From contig DFCS01000045.1 of NCBI GenBank assembly GCA_002367105.1, positions 34,793 through 98,792 of the forward strand: a stretch of DNA of 64,000 nt, read 5' to 3'. Below the pieces are notes generated by a model, which made no database searches, was not told the origin of the DNA, and saw nothing but the letters and a program-made list of their open reading frames with translations. The position numbers and the translations under genes are program-made. This stretch comes from Hungatella sp. UBA3048 (GTDB lineage Bacteria; Bacillota; Clostridia; Lachnospirales; Lachnospiraceae). This document shows, one piece after another, positions 52,277 through 61,174 of the stretch (position 1 is its first letter; each line of letters begins with the position of its first letter).

Positions 52277-53182
52277 CTAGCTATAGTTCACCCATTTTTT
52301 CTGACAAATCATCTGAATCACTGTAATCAGAAGGATTACCATAAGAAGCAGCATGACAATGGAAGAGCCGTATCCCTTGTTTCCCTCTATAAACGAATAT
52401 TTATAGAAAAGGTACACCAGGGACTGTGTCTTTACCAGCGCCGGGTTGCTTTTTCCCATCATCATATAGATGCTGTCAAACACCTGCATGGCCCCTATGA
52501 CTCTGGTCACTGTCACAAAAAACATGGTGGGTGATATTAAGGGCAGTGTAATCGTAAAAAACTGGTTGATTCCGTTTGCTCCATCAATCTGCGCCGCCTC
52601 ATAATAGTCCCGGGGTATTTCCTGAAGGCCTGCAAAAAACAGTACCATATTATAACCGATCACGGACCAGATTCCTACGATAGCCACGGAGATAAATGCG
52701 ATATTGGGATTGGAGATCCAGTTCACTCCGGAAAGTCCTATCCCGCGAAGAAGATGGTTAAGCAGACCGAATTCCGAGTTATAAAGCCATCTCCAGACCA
52801 TAGCCACCGCTGCAGGAGCGGCTACCATTGGCAGGAAATAAATGGTCCTCCATATTGAACGCCCCCGGATTTTTCCATTTAAAAAAACGGCTAGTACAAG
52901 GGCAATCGCAATGGAAAACGGTACCTCCACCACCGCATATTTACATGTGTTCCACAAAGCCTGCCATACCGTCCCATCACTGAAAAGCTTCCCGTAATTG
53001 TCAAAGCCAATAAATACATTGCCTTTGCCAAAAGCCCCGGTTTTGAAAAAGCTCTGATAAATGGTCTGAAAAATAGGGATGATGTTTAATATAATAAGCC
53101 CTGCCATGGTAGGCAGCAAAAACATCCACCCCCATAAAAATTCACTTCTCTCCCGCCTTGATACCTTTGACTTTCTGTTCAT
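52277..53182 (-). CDS. Carbohydrate ABC permease, MalF type
   Basis: 301 aa, six helices. The EAA loop reads IPRDYYEAAQIDGANGINQFFTITLPLISP. CGGAGGG precedes the ATG. It pairs with the MalG-type subunit 11 bp downstream. No ATPase is encoded in the locus, suggesting a shared multi-sugar ATPase. Confidence 0.93.
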   Translation of the reverse strand: MNRKSKVSRRERSEFLWGWMFLLPTMAGLIILNIIPIFQTIYQSFFKTGAFGKGNVFIGFDNYGKLFSDGTVWQALWNTCKYAVVEVPFSIAIALVLAVFLNGKIRGRSIWRTIYFLPMVAAPAAVAMVWRWLYNSEFGLLNHLLRGIGLSGVNWISNPNIAFISVAIVGIWSVIGYNMVLFFAGLQEIPRDYYEAAQIDGANGINQFFTITLPLISPTMFFVTVTRVIGAMQVFDSIYMMMGKSNPALVKTQSLVYLFYKYSFIEGNKGYGSSIVMLLLMVILLITVIQMICQKKWVNYS

Positions 53183-53289
53183 GCTGACCCTCCGTATTTC
53201 TTTGTCAAACGGATATTCACAATCCGCTTCACCACTTGATTCGGCTAAAAAGGGGGAGGCGCTTTAAAAGCCTGCCTCCCCAGCCCCTC

Positions 53290-54627
53290 CTATTCTTGTG
53301 CCAGCAGGGCATTCATTTCCTGAGCAATGTCCTTGCAGACATCCTCCACGCTCTTGGCTCCGGTCCATGCATCAATTAATTTTTCATGGCTCATATTGTT
53401 CCAGGCAACCGTTGATTTAGAGTATGGTCTGATGACCAGATCACTCATCATATCTAAATACGCCTGGAGATTAAAGTCCTGATATGCCTTTATCCAGTTA
53501 TCCGTTGTCCCTGCATAGGCTGAAATAACGATTCCAAGGTCAGACTGCTTCTGCTGAGCTTCCTTTGACCCCATATATTCGATCAGCTTCCATGCTTCTT
53601 CCGGCATGCTGGTATTGGCAGAAGCCGCCCAGCCCAGTCCATTGTAAATGGAGATTCTCTTTCCGGAAGCTGCATCTTTTGGAAGGACTGCAATGTCACA
53701 GTTTGCCTTTACGTACTCATTATTGCAAAGCTCCGGAAGCATCCAGGAGCCAGCCGTAATCATGGCTACCTTGCCGGCTTCAAACAAAGCTTCCTCTGTA
53801 TTCTCTGCCATCACTTCATATGGAGGCGCATATCCTTCTTTCATCAGATCCGTGATAAACGTTAAGGCCTTGATGGTTCCCGGCTGGTCAAATCCGGAAG
53901 ATTTTTTATCATCACTGATTACATAACCGCCCATATCATAAACGATATTGTTCCAGCCCGCCTGGTCATTGGTGGGCCTTAAGGCAAATCCATACTGGCT
54001 TCCATCTGCTTTGGTCAGCTTTTTTGCTGCTTCTGCATAATCATCCCAGGTCCAATCCTTGTCGGGATAAGGGATTCCTGCTTCATCAAACATGGTTTTG
54101 TTGTACCAGAGCGCGATGGTATCAATATCCTTTGGCACCGCATACTGCTTTGTACCTTCCCAATTATAGATCTGCACAATGTCCTTAGGGAATTTATCCA
54201 TTTCCAGCTTCTTGCTATCCTTGATCCGGTCCGTTAAGTCCAGGAGCATCTCGTATTGGGAATACCTTGCGATCTCATTGGAATGCATCCAGAAAACATC
54301 GGGAAGGGATCCGCCGGTCGCTCCTGCCTCCAGCATGGTCCAGTACTGTTCCCATGGGGTTACCTGAATCTGTGTTTTAATTCCCGTTTCATTTGTAAAG
54401 TCCTTCATGATCTCCGTAAGTCCCGGTTCCTGGTTCTTGTCCCAGATTGCAACCGTCAGAGTTCCCTGAGCAGACTCATTTCCTGACTCACTGGAGCTTT
54501 CCGCCGCCTGCTTTGTTTCTCCCGTGCTTGCAGGAGCCGTTTCCTTCCCGGTCTTGCTTCCGCAGCCAACCAGTGATGCTGTCATAGCCGCTGCCATTGC
54601 CGCTGTCAACCACCATTTACGTTTCAT
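53290..54627 (-). CDS. Sugar ABC substrate-binding lipoprotein
   Basis: 445 aa. The lipobox SLVGC follows a basic N-terminus and a Ser/Glu-rich linker. Family landmarks are LTVAIWDKNQEPGLTEIMKDF, GGSLPDVFWMHSNEIARYS and EAGKVAMITAGSWMLPE. First gene of the importer/GH36 operon, probably binding raffinose-family sugars. About 150 bp with an A/T-rich promoter zone separates it from the AraC gene. Confidence 0.93.
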   Translation of the reverse strand: MKRKWWLTAAMAAAMTASLVGCGSKTGKETAPASTGETKQAAESSSESGNESAQGTLTVAIWDKNQEPGLTEIMKDFTNETGIKTQIQVTPWEQYWTMLEAGATGGSLPDVFWMHSNEIARYSQYEMLLDLTDRIKDSKKLEMDKFPKDIVQIYNWEGTKQYAVPKDIDTIALWYNKTMFDEAGIPYPDKDWTWDDYAEAAKKLTKADGSQYGFALRPTNDQAGWNNIVYDMGGYVISDDKKSSGFDQPGTIKALTFITDLMKEGYAPPYEVMAENTEEALFEAGKVAMITAGSWMLPELCNNEYVKANCDIAVLPKDAASGKRISIYNGLGWAASANTSMPEEAWKLIEYMGSKEAQQKQSDLGIVISAYAGTTDNWIKAYQDFNLQAYLDMMSDLVIRPYSKSTVAWNNMSHEKLIDAWTGAKSVEDVCKDIAQEMNALLAQE

Positions 54628-54780
54628 TTTGTTACCTCCCTTTAATTAGTCAGTTTATATAGTTAAAACTGGATTCAAAACCATTTTTTGTGTATTTTTA
54701 TTTACCTAACCCTGATTATAAACCTTTTTTTATCCATATTACATAGACTAATGTGACAGGTACATGGTGTTTTGTTATAT

Positions 54781-55578
54781 TTACCAAACCTCTTCTCGCA
54801 TCTTCTTCCGATACTGGAGCGGAGACTCCCCCTCTGCCTGCAGGAAACTTTTACAGAATACCGAAGCATCATGAAAGCCGCAGGATAAACCGGTTTCCGT
54901 TATGTTTAGACCCGTATCCTCTAACAGGCGCTTTGCCTCCATGATCCGGTAGGCCGTTAAATACTGCTTCGGAGAAATGCCCTTGTATTTCATAAAAAGC
55001 CTGTACAGATAGGTCCTGTCGATCCCCACATATTTTGCCACATCCCCGATCTGAATGGGGTAGCTGTAATTATGGCGTATATATGTTTCCGCCCTGGACA
55101 GATAGCTCTGCTCATACTCTCCCACTTCCTTGCTGCGTTTTGGGAACCGGGAAAAAAGCAGATAAAGATACCCTGCTGTCTCATCCATATTATGTTCCCC
55201 GCTTTCAAAGACGGTCACCAGCCGTTCCATATAGTCCCGCCATTCCTCTCCGTGATCAAAATGGTACACATATTCATTTTCCTCCTGCCGGTAATCGCTT
55301 AACAGCCTCTCCGCTTCAGTCCCTGCAAAAGCTGCCCAGGCATATTCCCATGGCTCATCCTTATCCGCCTGATAATAAGTGACTTCCTGGGGCTTAATTA
55401 AAAATGCATCTCCCTCTTTTAAGGCATATTCCTCGCCTCCTGTCCGGTAGATCCCCCTTCCCCTAAGTATCACATGCATCAGGTAATGCTTCCGGATCGC
55501 AGGTCCGAAAAAATGCCCTGACACACACTGTTCACGACCGCAGTAATAAATGGTCAACCCCCGTACCAATTGATTCAT
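54781..55578 (-). CDS. AraC-family regulator (first of locus)
   Basis: 265 aa. The N-terminal cupin sugar-binding domain (HLMHVILRGRGIYRTGGEEYALKEGDAFLIKP) and C-terminal double HTH (IQIGDVAKYVGIDRTYLYRLFMKYKGISPKQYL and ETGLSCGFHDASVFCKSFLQ) are intact. MsmR/RafR-like. GGAGGG precedes the ATG. It lies between the importer operon and the divergent GH4 gene and likely activates both. Confidence 0.92.
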   Translation of the reverse strand: MNQLVRGLTIYYCGREQCVSGHFFGPAIRKHYLMHVILRGRGIYRTGGEEYALKEGDAFLIKPQEVTYYQADKDEPWEYAWAAFAGTEAERLLSDYRQEENEYVYHFDHGEEWRDYMERLVTVFESGEHNMDETAGYLYLLFSRFPKRSKEVGEYEQSYLSRAETYIRHNYSYPIQIGDVAKYVGIDRTYLYRLFMKYKGISPKQYLTAYRIMEAKRLLEDTGLNITETGLSCGFHDASVFCKSFLQAEGESPLQYRKKMREEVW

Positions 55579-55695
55579 GTTTCACCCTCCATACAACAAA
55601 ATGACAATTTTATGAAACAAACGTCCTATCTTTTTTTCTGCTGTAATTATACAATATCCTCATCAGACAGACAAGGAAAACAAGGAGGAAGGAAC

Positions 55696-57018
55696 ATGGT
55701 AAAAATAACTTTTATGGGGGCAGGGAGCACGATATTTGCAAGAAATGTCTTAGGTGACTGCATGTGCACTCCAATACTTCAGGACGCAGTGATCGCTCTT
55801 TATGATATTGATCAGGTGCGGCTTTCGGATTCGGAGCTTATTCTGAATGCAATCAACAAAAATGTGAATGAAGGACGGGCTGATATCAAAACTTATCTGG
55901 GAGTGGAAAACCGGAAGGAAGCCTTATCCGGTGCAGCTTTTGTAGTGAACGCCATTCAGGTAGGCGGATACGATCCCTGTACGATTACAGACTTTGAAAT
56001 CCCTAAAAAATACGGCTTAAAACAAACCATTGCGGATACCCTGGGTATCGGCGGAATTATGCGGGGTTTAAGGACCATTCCGGTCATGGAGGATTTTGCA
56101 AGAGACATGGAAGAGGTTTGTCCGGAGGCCTACTTCTTAAATTATACCAATCCCATGGCTATCTTAACCGGTTACATGCAGCGTTACACATCTATTAAAA
56201 CCATTGGTTTATGCCACAGCGTCCAGGTATGCTCAGAAACCTTATTAAAGGGCCTTGATATGGAGGATAAGCTGGAAGGGCGGACAGAATTAATCGCAGG
56301 AATTAACCATATGGCCTGGCTCTTAAAGCTCCATGACAGAGACGGAAACGACCTTTACCCCATGATCCGTCAGAAGGCCTCCTGGAAAAACCAGACAGAA
56401 AAACATAAGGATATGGTACGCTTTGAATACATCAACCAGTTAGACTATTACTGTACGGAATCCAGCGAACACAATGCAGAATACAATCCGTTGTTCATAA
56501 AATCCAAATACCCGGAAATGATCGAAGAATACCAGATCCCCTTAGATGAATACCCGCGGCGCTGCATCAAGCAGATCAATGAGTGGGAAGAAGAAAAAAA
56601 TTCTATCCTTAACAACGGACAGATCACTCATGCCCGCTCTCGTGAATACGCCTCCTATATTATGGAAGCAATTCTGACCAATAAGCCTTATAAGATCGGT
56701 GCAAGTGTCTTAAACCGGGGGCTGATCGATAACCTTCCTGCCGACGCCTGCGTAGAAGTCCCCTGTCTGGTAGACGGAAGCGGAATCACTCCCTGCCATG
56801 TGGGCCCCCTTCCCCTCCAGCTGGCGGCCATGAACATGACAAACATAAATCCCCAGCTTCTCACCATAGAAGCCGCCCGTAACAGGGATAAAAAAACCAT
56901 TTACCAGGCAGCCATGCTGGACCCTCACACCGCTGCCGAGCTTAACATAAAAGATATCCGTGCCATGGTGGATGAACTCATTGCAGCCCATGGGGATTAC
57001 ATGAAAATGTACCAGTAA
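55696..57018 (+). CDS. melA: Alpha-galactosidase, GH4 (MelA-like, NAD- and Mn-dependent)
   Basis: 440 aa. NAD-binding MVKITFMGAGSTIFARNVL and the metal-site Cys in GLCHSVQ and His in AGINHMAWLL are present. NYTNPMAIL is a family signature. The oxidation-elimination mechanism acts on alpha-galactosides such as melibiose. The ATG at 55696 follows AAGGAGGAAGG; the frame extends 42 codons upstream without family similarity. Two unrelated alpha-galactosidases thus lie within 4 kb. Confidence 0.92.
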   Translation: MVKITFMGAGSTIFARNVLGDCMCTPILQDAVIALYDIDQVRLSDSELILNAINKNVNEGRADIKTYLGVENRKEALSGAAFVVNAIQVGGYDPCTITDFEIPKKYGLKQTIADTLGIGGIMRGLRTIPVMEDFARDMEEVCPEAYFLNYTNPMAILTGYMQRYTSIKTIGLCHSVQVCSETLLKGLDMEDKLEGRTELIAGINHMAWLLKLHDRDGNDLYPMIRQKASWKNQTEKHKDMVRFEYINQLDYYCTESSEHNAEYNPLFIKSKYPEMIEEYQIPLDEYPRRCIKQINEWEEEKNSILNNGQITHARSREYASYIMEAILTNKPYKIGASVLNRGLIDNLPADACVEVPCLVDGSGITPCHVGPLPLQLAAMNMTNINPQLLTIEAARNRDKKTIYQAAMLDPHTAAELNIKDIRAMVDELIAAHGDYMKMYQ

Positions 57019-57071
57019 AAGAAACTCCCAGGAATCATTATTTACAAGTTGCCTATAATGCCTGTATACTT

Positions 57072-57116
57072 GACCCTATCAAACATCCTAATAAAAGCGG
57101 ATCGTCTGACAGGGTC
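57072..57116. terminator. Possible weak terminator after GH4 gene
   Basis: GACCCT/AGGGTC arms with additional TCA/TGA pairing and a long loop, followed by TTTCACCATTTT. It could also act as a leader structure for the next AraC gene. Confidence 0.4.
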
Positions 57117-57142
57117 TTTCACCATTTTGAGGGGGTATATCT

Positions 57143-58015
57143 TTGAGCGAAAAACAAACGACTTATAAAAATGTTGCCGGGTTCCGCTGCTTAAGGAACA
57201 TTAAACGGCAGACCAATGATCTGTACCTGGTCCACTGCGGAATCCAGCAGTGTCCTCCGGAATACACCTACGATCACAAGATCCCAAATGAATTTCACCT
57301 TCACTTTGTGCTGGGCGGCGCAGGCTCCCTGGAAATTAATGGGAAACGGTATGATCTGAAAACCGATGACATCTTTCTCATTCCCAAGGGACATCCCGTT
57401 CTTTACAATGCGGATCTTAAAAATCCCTGGGAGTACATGTGGATTACCTTTGACGGAGAGATGGCAGAGGCTTATTTAAGCTATGCGGGCATATCCCCGC
57501 AGCTCCCTGTTATCCATTCCCAGATTCCCAATCAGCTTTATCTTCCCATGATACACAAAATACTGGATACCAGTGAACTGACCTTTGCCAATGAAATTAA
57601 GCGGGTGGGATACCTATACGAGATTTTGTCCACCCTGATCGAAATGCAGAATACCATAAGAACCATTAAAAAGAACCAGTACGACTATTCCATCGATACT
57701 TATGTAGATTATGCCCTTCAGTATATTAAGCTGAACTATAACAGCATTAAGGTCCAGGACATCGCAGACTACATCGGGATCAACCGTTCTTATTTAACTA
57801 CAATATTCAAAAAGCAGCTTCACGTTTCCCCTCAGGAATACTTAATGAGGTACCGGCTTAACATTGCCGCCAATCAGCTTGCCACCACATCCTTATCCAT
57901 TCAGGAAATTGCCACGGACATCGGATATCATAACCCTTTAACCTTTTCCAAGATCTTTAAGCAGGAATTCGGCGTCAGCCCGAAGCATTACAGGGAAGAA
58001 AAACGGCAGTCATAA
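57143..58015 (+). CDS. AraC-family regulator (second of locus)
   Basis: 290 aa from a TTG start with GAGGGGG eight bases upstream. The cupin domain has FHLHFVLGGAGSLEINGKRYDL; the HTH pair is VQDIADYIGINRSYLTTIFKKQL and SIQEIATDIGYHNPLTFSKIFKQ. Similar architecture to the other AraC protein at 54781 but clearly distinct in sequence. It may respond to a different alpha-galactoside. Confidence 0.92.
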   Translation: MSEKQTTYKNVAGFRCLRNIKRQTNDLYLVHCGIQQCPPEYTYDHKIPNEFHLHFVLGGAGSLEINGKRYDLKTDDIFLIPKGHPVLYNADLKNPWEYMWITFDGEMAEAYLSYAGISPQLPVIHSQIPNQLYLPMIHKILDTSELTFANEIKRVGYLYEILSTLIEMQNTIRTIKKNQYDYSIDTYVDYALQYIKLNYNSIKVQDIADYIGINRSYLTTIFKKQLHVSPQEYLMRYRLNIAANQLATTSLSIQEIATDIGYHNPLTFSKIFKQEFGVSPKHYREEKRQS

Positions 58016-58040
58016 GAAGGCTCATCACCCACATAAAAAA

Positions 58041-58071
58041 CAGGAGGCTAGTCCTTAAGGACTGCCTCCTG
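58041..58071. terminator. Strong bidirectional terminator
   Basis: CAGGAGGC-(t)-AGTCC-TTAA-GGACT-GCCTCCTG, a 13-bp stem with a tetraloop. TTTTTT follows on the minus strand, ending the DUF1858 transcript, and the AraC gene ends on the other side. Confidence 0.92.
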
Positions 58072-58088
58072 CCATATAGTAATATATT

Positions 58089-58289
58089 CTATACTTCTGC
58101 TAACACTTCGTTAATCTGGGAAACCAGTACATCACAGTCTATTCCATGAACCTGGCAGGCTTCCTCCAGGGACTCACCCTGAGATGCCGGACAGCCGAGG
58201 CAATGCATACCTGCACGCATTAACATAGGTGCAATATTCTCGTTCATATCAAGCAATGCGCCTATTAACATATCCTTCTGGATCTGCAT
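58089..58289 (-). CDS. DUF1858 small Cys-containing protein
   Basis: 66 aa. The core QIQKDMLIGALLDMNENIAPMLMRAGMHC plus CLGCPASQ is the DUF1858 pattern with a paired Cys motif and an additional Cys46/Cys52. Family members occur alone or fused to hybrid-cluster or metal proteins and may bind a small ligand or cluster. AAGGAGG precedes the ATG. It is divergent from the pyruvate formate-lyase locus, sharing its 250-bp promoter region. Confidence 0.88.
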   Translation of the reverse strand: MQIQKDMLIGALLDMNENIAPMLMRAGMHCLGCPASQGESLEEACQVHGIDCDVLVSQINEVLAEV

Positions 58290-58419
58290 CTTGTATTCCT
58301 CCTTAAAAAATTGTATTTACTGTCTTTATAATATAATACTTTTCTTCCTTATTAGCAAGGGCTAAATGCCTTTTTTTCCTTCCGACCTCTTCTTGACAAA
58401 TTTTTCTCAATAAGTAGTC

Positions 58420-58474
58420 TTGACATTGTATACAGTATTCATATATAATGTATTCATACAAAGATTGTATGAAT
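58420..58474 (+). promoter_or_regulatory. pfl promoter with downstream 10-bp-arm palindrome
   Basis: TTGACA (58420-58425) and TATAAT (58444-58449) are 18 bp apart. Three bases on lies the perfect inverted repeat ATTCATACAA-aga-TTGTATGAAT (58452-58474), covering the expected start of transcription. A partial copy, TTGTATACAGTATTCATA, fills the spacer. A second TTGACA at 58393-58398 may mark an upstream promoter. The placement fits a repressor operator. Confidence 0.75.
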
Positions 58475-58541
58475 TATAATCTTTGACGGCACTCATTTAT
58501 AATTGACACTTATACAGCAGATTTTACGGAGGAACAATACT

Positions 58542-60602
58542 ATGAGAACAGAATGGAGAGCTTTCACGGGCGGTGTTTGGGAACGGGAGATCAACGTCAG
58601 GGACTTTATACAGAAAAATTACACACCTTACGACGGCGATGATTCCTTTCTTGCCGGACCTACCACAGCAACAAACGCTCTTTGGGCGCAGGTTATGGAT
58701 TTATCCAAACAGGAGCGGGAGGCCGGCGGCGTGCTGGATATGGATACAAAGATCATTTCCACCATCACTTCCCACGGACCGGGATATTTAAATAAAGAAA
58801 AAGAAACAATCGTAGGATTTCAGACTGATAAGCCTTTTAAGCGTTCCTTACAGCCTTACGGCGGCATCCGTATGGCAGAGAAGGCTTGTGCGGATAATGG
58901 TTATACCATTGATCCTGAAGTTAAGAAATTTTTCACGATTCACAGAAAGACACACAATGCAGGTGTTTTTGATGCTTATACCCAGGAAATGCGTGACTGC
59001 CGTTCCAATCACATCATCACAGGCCTTCCGGATGCCTATGGCCGCGGCCGCATCATTGGAGATTACCGCCGGGTGGCCCTTTACGGCATTGACCGCCTGA
59101 TTACAGATAAGGAAGAGCAGAAGGATACTACACGTACCACCATGTACTCTGACGTGATCCGGGAAAGAGAAGAGCTTTCTGAGCAGATCCGCGCCCTTAA
59201 GGAATTAAAGGAGCTGGGAAGCATCTATGGCTTTGATATTTCAAAACCGGCCGCCAACGTAGAAGAGGCGATCCAGTGGCTGTACTTTGCCTACCTTGCC
59301 GCTGTCAAGGAGCAAAACGGAGCAGCCATGTCCTTAGGCCGCACCTCCACCTTTATTGATGTTTATGCACAGAGAGATTTAGAAGAAGGAACCTTTACCG
59401 AGGAGCAGATTCAGGAGTTTGTAGACCATTTCATCATGAAGCTTCGTCTGGTAAAATTCGCCCGTACTCCGGAATACAATGAGCTGTTCTCAGGCGATCC
59501 TACCTGGGTAACAGAATCCATCGGAGGAGTCGGCATTGACGGACGCCATCTGGTGACCAAGACTTCCTTCCGTTACCTTCACACCCTTTCTAATCTGGGA
59601 ACAGCTCCTGAGCCGAACTTAACCGTGCTCTGGTCTACAAAGCTTCCGGAAAACTTTAAGCGTTTCTGCGCCAGGACCTCCATTGAATCCTCTTCCATTC
59701 AGTATGAGAACGATGACCTGATGAGAGTGACACATGGAGATGATTATGCCATTGCCTGCTGTGTATCTTCCATGAGAGTCGGTAAGGAAATGCAGAACTT
59801 CGGCGCAAGGGCCAATCTTGCAAAATGCCTGTTATATGCCATTAACGGCGGCATTGATGAAGTCACCAAAAAACAGGTGGGCCCCAAATACCGCCCCATC
59901 ACTTCCGAGTACCTGGAATACGAAGAGGTTATGGCAGCCTATAAGGACATGATGAACTGGCTTGCAAGGGTTTATGTAAATACCTTGAATATCATCCACT
60001 ATATGCATGACAAATACAGCTACGAGCGTATTCAGATGGCTCTTCACGATAAAAAGGTAACCCGTTGGTTCGCAACCGGTATTGCCGGGCTTTCCGTAGT
60101 GGCTGACTCCTTATCCGCCATCAAATATGCCAAGGTTAAGACCGTACGGGATGAAAACGGAATCGTAACGGATTACATCGTAGAAGGAGACTTCCCCAAA
60201 TACGGCAATAACGACGACCGGGTAGACATGATCGCAAACGAACTTGTTCACACCTTTATGAACTATGTAAAAGGAAACCACACTTACCGCGGCGGCATTC
60301 CAACCACCTCCATCTTGACAATCACTTCCAACGTCGTATATGGTAAGAATACAGGAGCAACTCCTGACGGACGTAAGAAGGGAGAAGCCTTTGCACCTGG
60401 CGCAAACCCAATGCACCTTAGGGATACTCACGGTGCTGTCGCTTCCCTGGCATCAGTAGCAAAGCTTCCGTTCAGAGATGCCCAGGATGGAATCTCAAAT
60501 ACCTTCTCTATCGTACCTGGAGCCCTTGGCAAAGAAGATCAGATCTTTACAGGAGATTTAGAGGTGGATCTAGAGCTGGCTCTTAGCGAAGACCAGAAGT
60601 AA
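58542..60602 (+). CDS. pflB: Pyruvate formate-lyase catalytic subunit without glycyl-radical domain
   Basis: 686 aa from ATG at 58542, preceded by GGAGG. It converts pyruvate and CoA to formate and acetyl-CoA. The PFL barrel is complete through the active-site Cys406-Cys407 in ACCVSSMRVGKE and the late segment ISNTFSIVPGALGKED. It then ends in an unrelated acidic tail (LELALSEDQK). Typical PFLs continue about 75 residues with the LLDGYF helix and RVSGYAV radical loop. Those residues are encoded as a separate gene at 60905. This is an intact subunit of a split enzyme, not a frameshift: the downstream parts have their own ribosome sites. Confidence 0.93.
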   Translation: MRTEWRAFTGGVWEREINVRDFIQKNYTPYDGDDSFLAGPTTATNALWAQVMDLSKQEREAGGVLDMDTKIISTITSHGPGYLNKEKETIVGFQTDKPFKRSLQPYGGIRMAEKACADNGYTIDPEVKKFFTIHRKTHNAGVFDAYTQEMRDCRSNHIITGLPDAYGRGRIIGDYRRVALYGIDRLITDKEEQKDTTRTTMYSDVIREREELSEQIRALKELKELGSIYGFDISKPAANVEEAIQWLYFAYLAAVKEQNGAAMSLGRTSTFIDVYAQRDLEEGTFTEEQIQEFVDHFIMKLRLVKFARTPEYNELFSGDPTWVTESIGGVGIDGRHLVTKTSFRYLHTLSNLGTAPEPNLTVLWSTKLPENFKRFCARTSIESSSIQYENDDLMRVTHGDDYAIACCVSSMRVGKEMQNFGARANLAKCLLYAINGGIDEVTKKQVGPKYRPITSEYLEYEEVMAAYKDMMNWLARVYVNTLNIIHYMHDKYSYERIQMALHDKKVTRWFATGIAGLSVVADSLSAIKYAKVKTVRDENGIVTDYIVEGDFPKYGNNDDRVDMIANELVHTFMNYVKGNHTYRGGIPTTSILTITSNVVYGKNTGATPDGRKKGEAFAPGANPMHLRDTHGAVASLASVAKLPFRDAQDGISNTFSIVPGALGKEDQIFTGDLEVDLELALSEDQK

Positions 60603-60613
60603 GGAGTGTTATT

Positions 60614-60883
60614 ATGGCAGATCCAAAGGAGAAACAGATTGACGATATCGTTTCCATGCTTGACCAGTTCATGGCTGGAAACGGCGGACATATGAACATC
60701 CGCGTATCGAAAGACGGTACTGTAAGTACCGATGAAACAATGGCTAAATCAGTTACTACCACAAACTCCACGGATTGTGCAGACGGAAATTCCGCCTGCA
60801 GAGTGCCCACTTTATTCCAGGCTTTGGATACAGAAGATGAAGACCCGGAAAGCAACCGGCTGTTTATGGAAGACACTTATTAA
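60614..60883 (+). CDS. Small PFL-operon protein related to the radical subunit but lacking the radical motif
   Basis: 89 aa. The first 35 residues (KQIDDIVSMLDQFMAGNGGH..) resemble the first 35 of the glycyl-radical subunit at 60905. Both begin MA, and both share the QI..V..LD..GG..N..V pattern. The RVSGYAV loop is missing. Instead there is a Thr/Ser-rich stretch, two Cys (DCADGNSACRVP) and an acidic tail ending MEDTY. AAGGAG precedes the ATG, 11 bp after pflB. It probably arose by duplication. It may cap, chaperone or regulate the split enzyme. Confidence 0.75.
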   Translation: MADPKEKQIDDIVSMLDQFMAGNGGHMNIRVSKDGTVSTDETMAKSVTTTNSTDCADGNSACRVPTLFQALDTEDEDPESNRLFMEDTY

Positions 60884-60904
60884 ATACAATAGGAGGATTA
60901 TAAA

Positions 60905-61150
60905 ATGGCAAATATCAGCGAATCTCAAATCAATAACCTTGTTAATTTATTAGATGGCTATGTGGAGGAAGGCGGACATCACTTAAATGTCAATGTCTTC
61001 ACCCGTGATACCTTATTAGACGCCCAGAAGCATCCGGAAAGTTATCCCCAGCTTACCGTACGCGTATCTGGTTACGCAGTGAATTTTATCAAGCTGACAA
61101 AGGAACAGCAGGATGAGGTAATCTCCCGTACGTTCCACAGCAATATGTAA
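60905..61150 (+). CDS. Autonomous glycyl-radical subunit of pyruvate formate-lyase (GrcA/YfiD-like)
   Basis: 81 aa. Residues 9-81 match the C-terminal domain of ordinary PFLs: the helix LVNLLDGYV, HHLNVNVFTRDTLLDA, HPESYPQLTVRVSGYAVNF and TKEQQDEVISRTFHSNM. The radical-bearing Gly56 lies in RVSGYAV and would be activated by the neighbouring PflA. E. coli GrcA is a similar stand-alone domain used as a spare part for damaged PFL. Here it appears to be the only radical domain encoded in the locus. AGGAGG precedes the ATG, 21 bp after the previous stop. Confidence 0.92.
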   Translation: MANISESQINNLVNLLDGYVEEGGHHLNVNVFTRDTLLDAQKHPESYPQLTVRVSGYAVNFIKLTKEQQDEVISRTFHSNM

Positions 61151-61174
61151 TAAAAAGCAAAGAAGGCGATCTGT

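Noticed and set aside
60602..60905. Frameshifted or decayed pyruvate formate-lyase
   Set aside because: Each piece has its own ribosome site and start codon, the tail of the core is replaced rather than shifted, and the radical domain is fully conserved.
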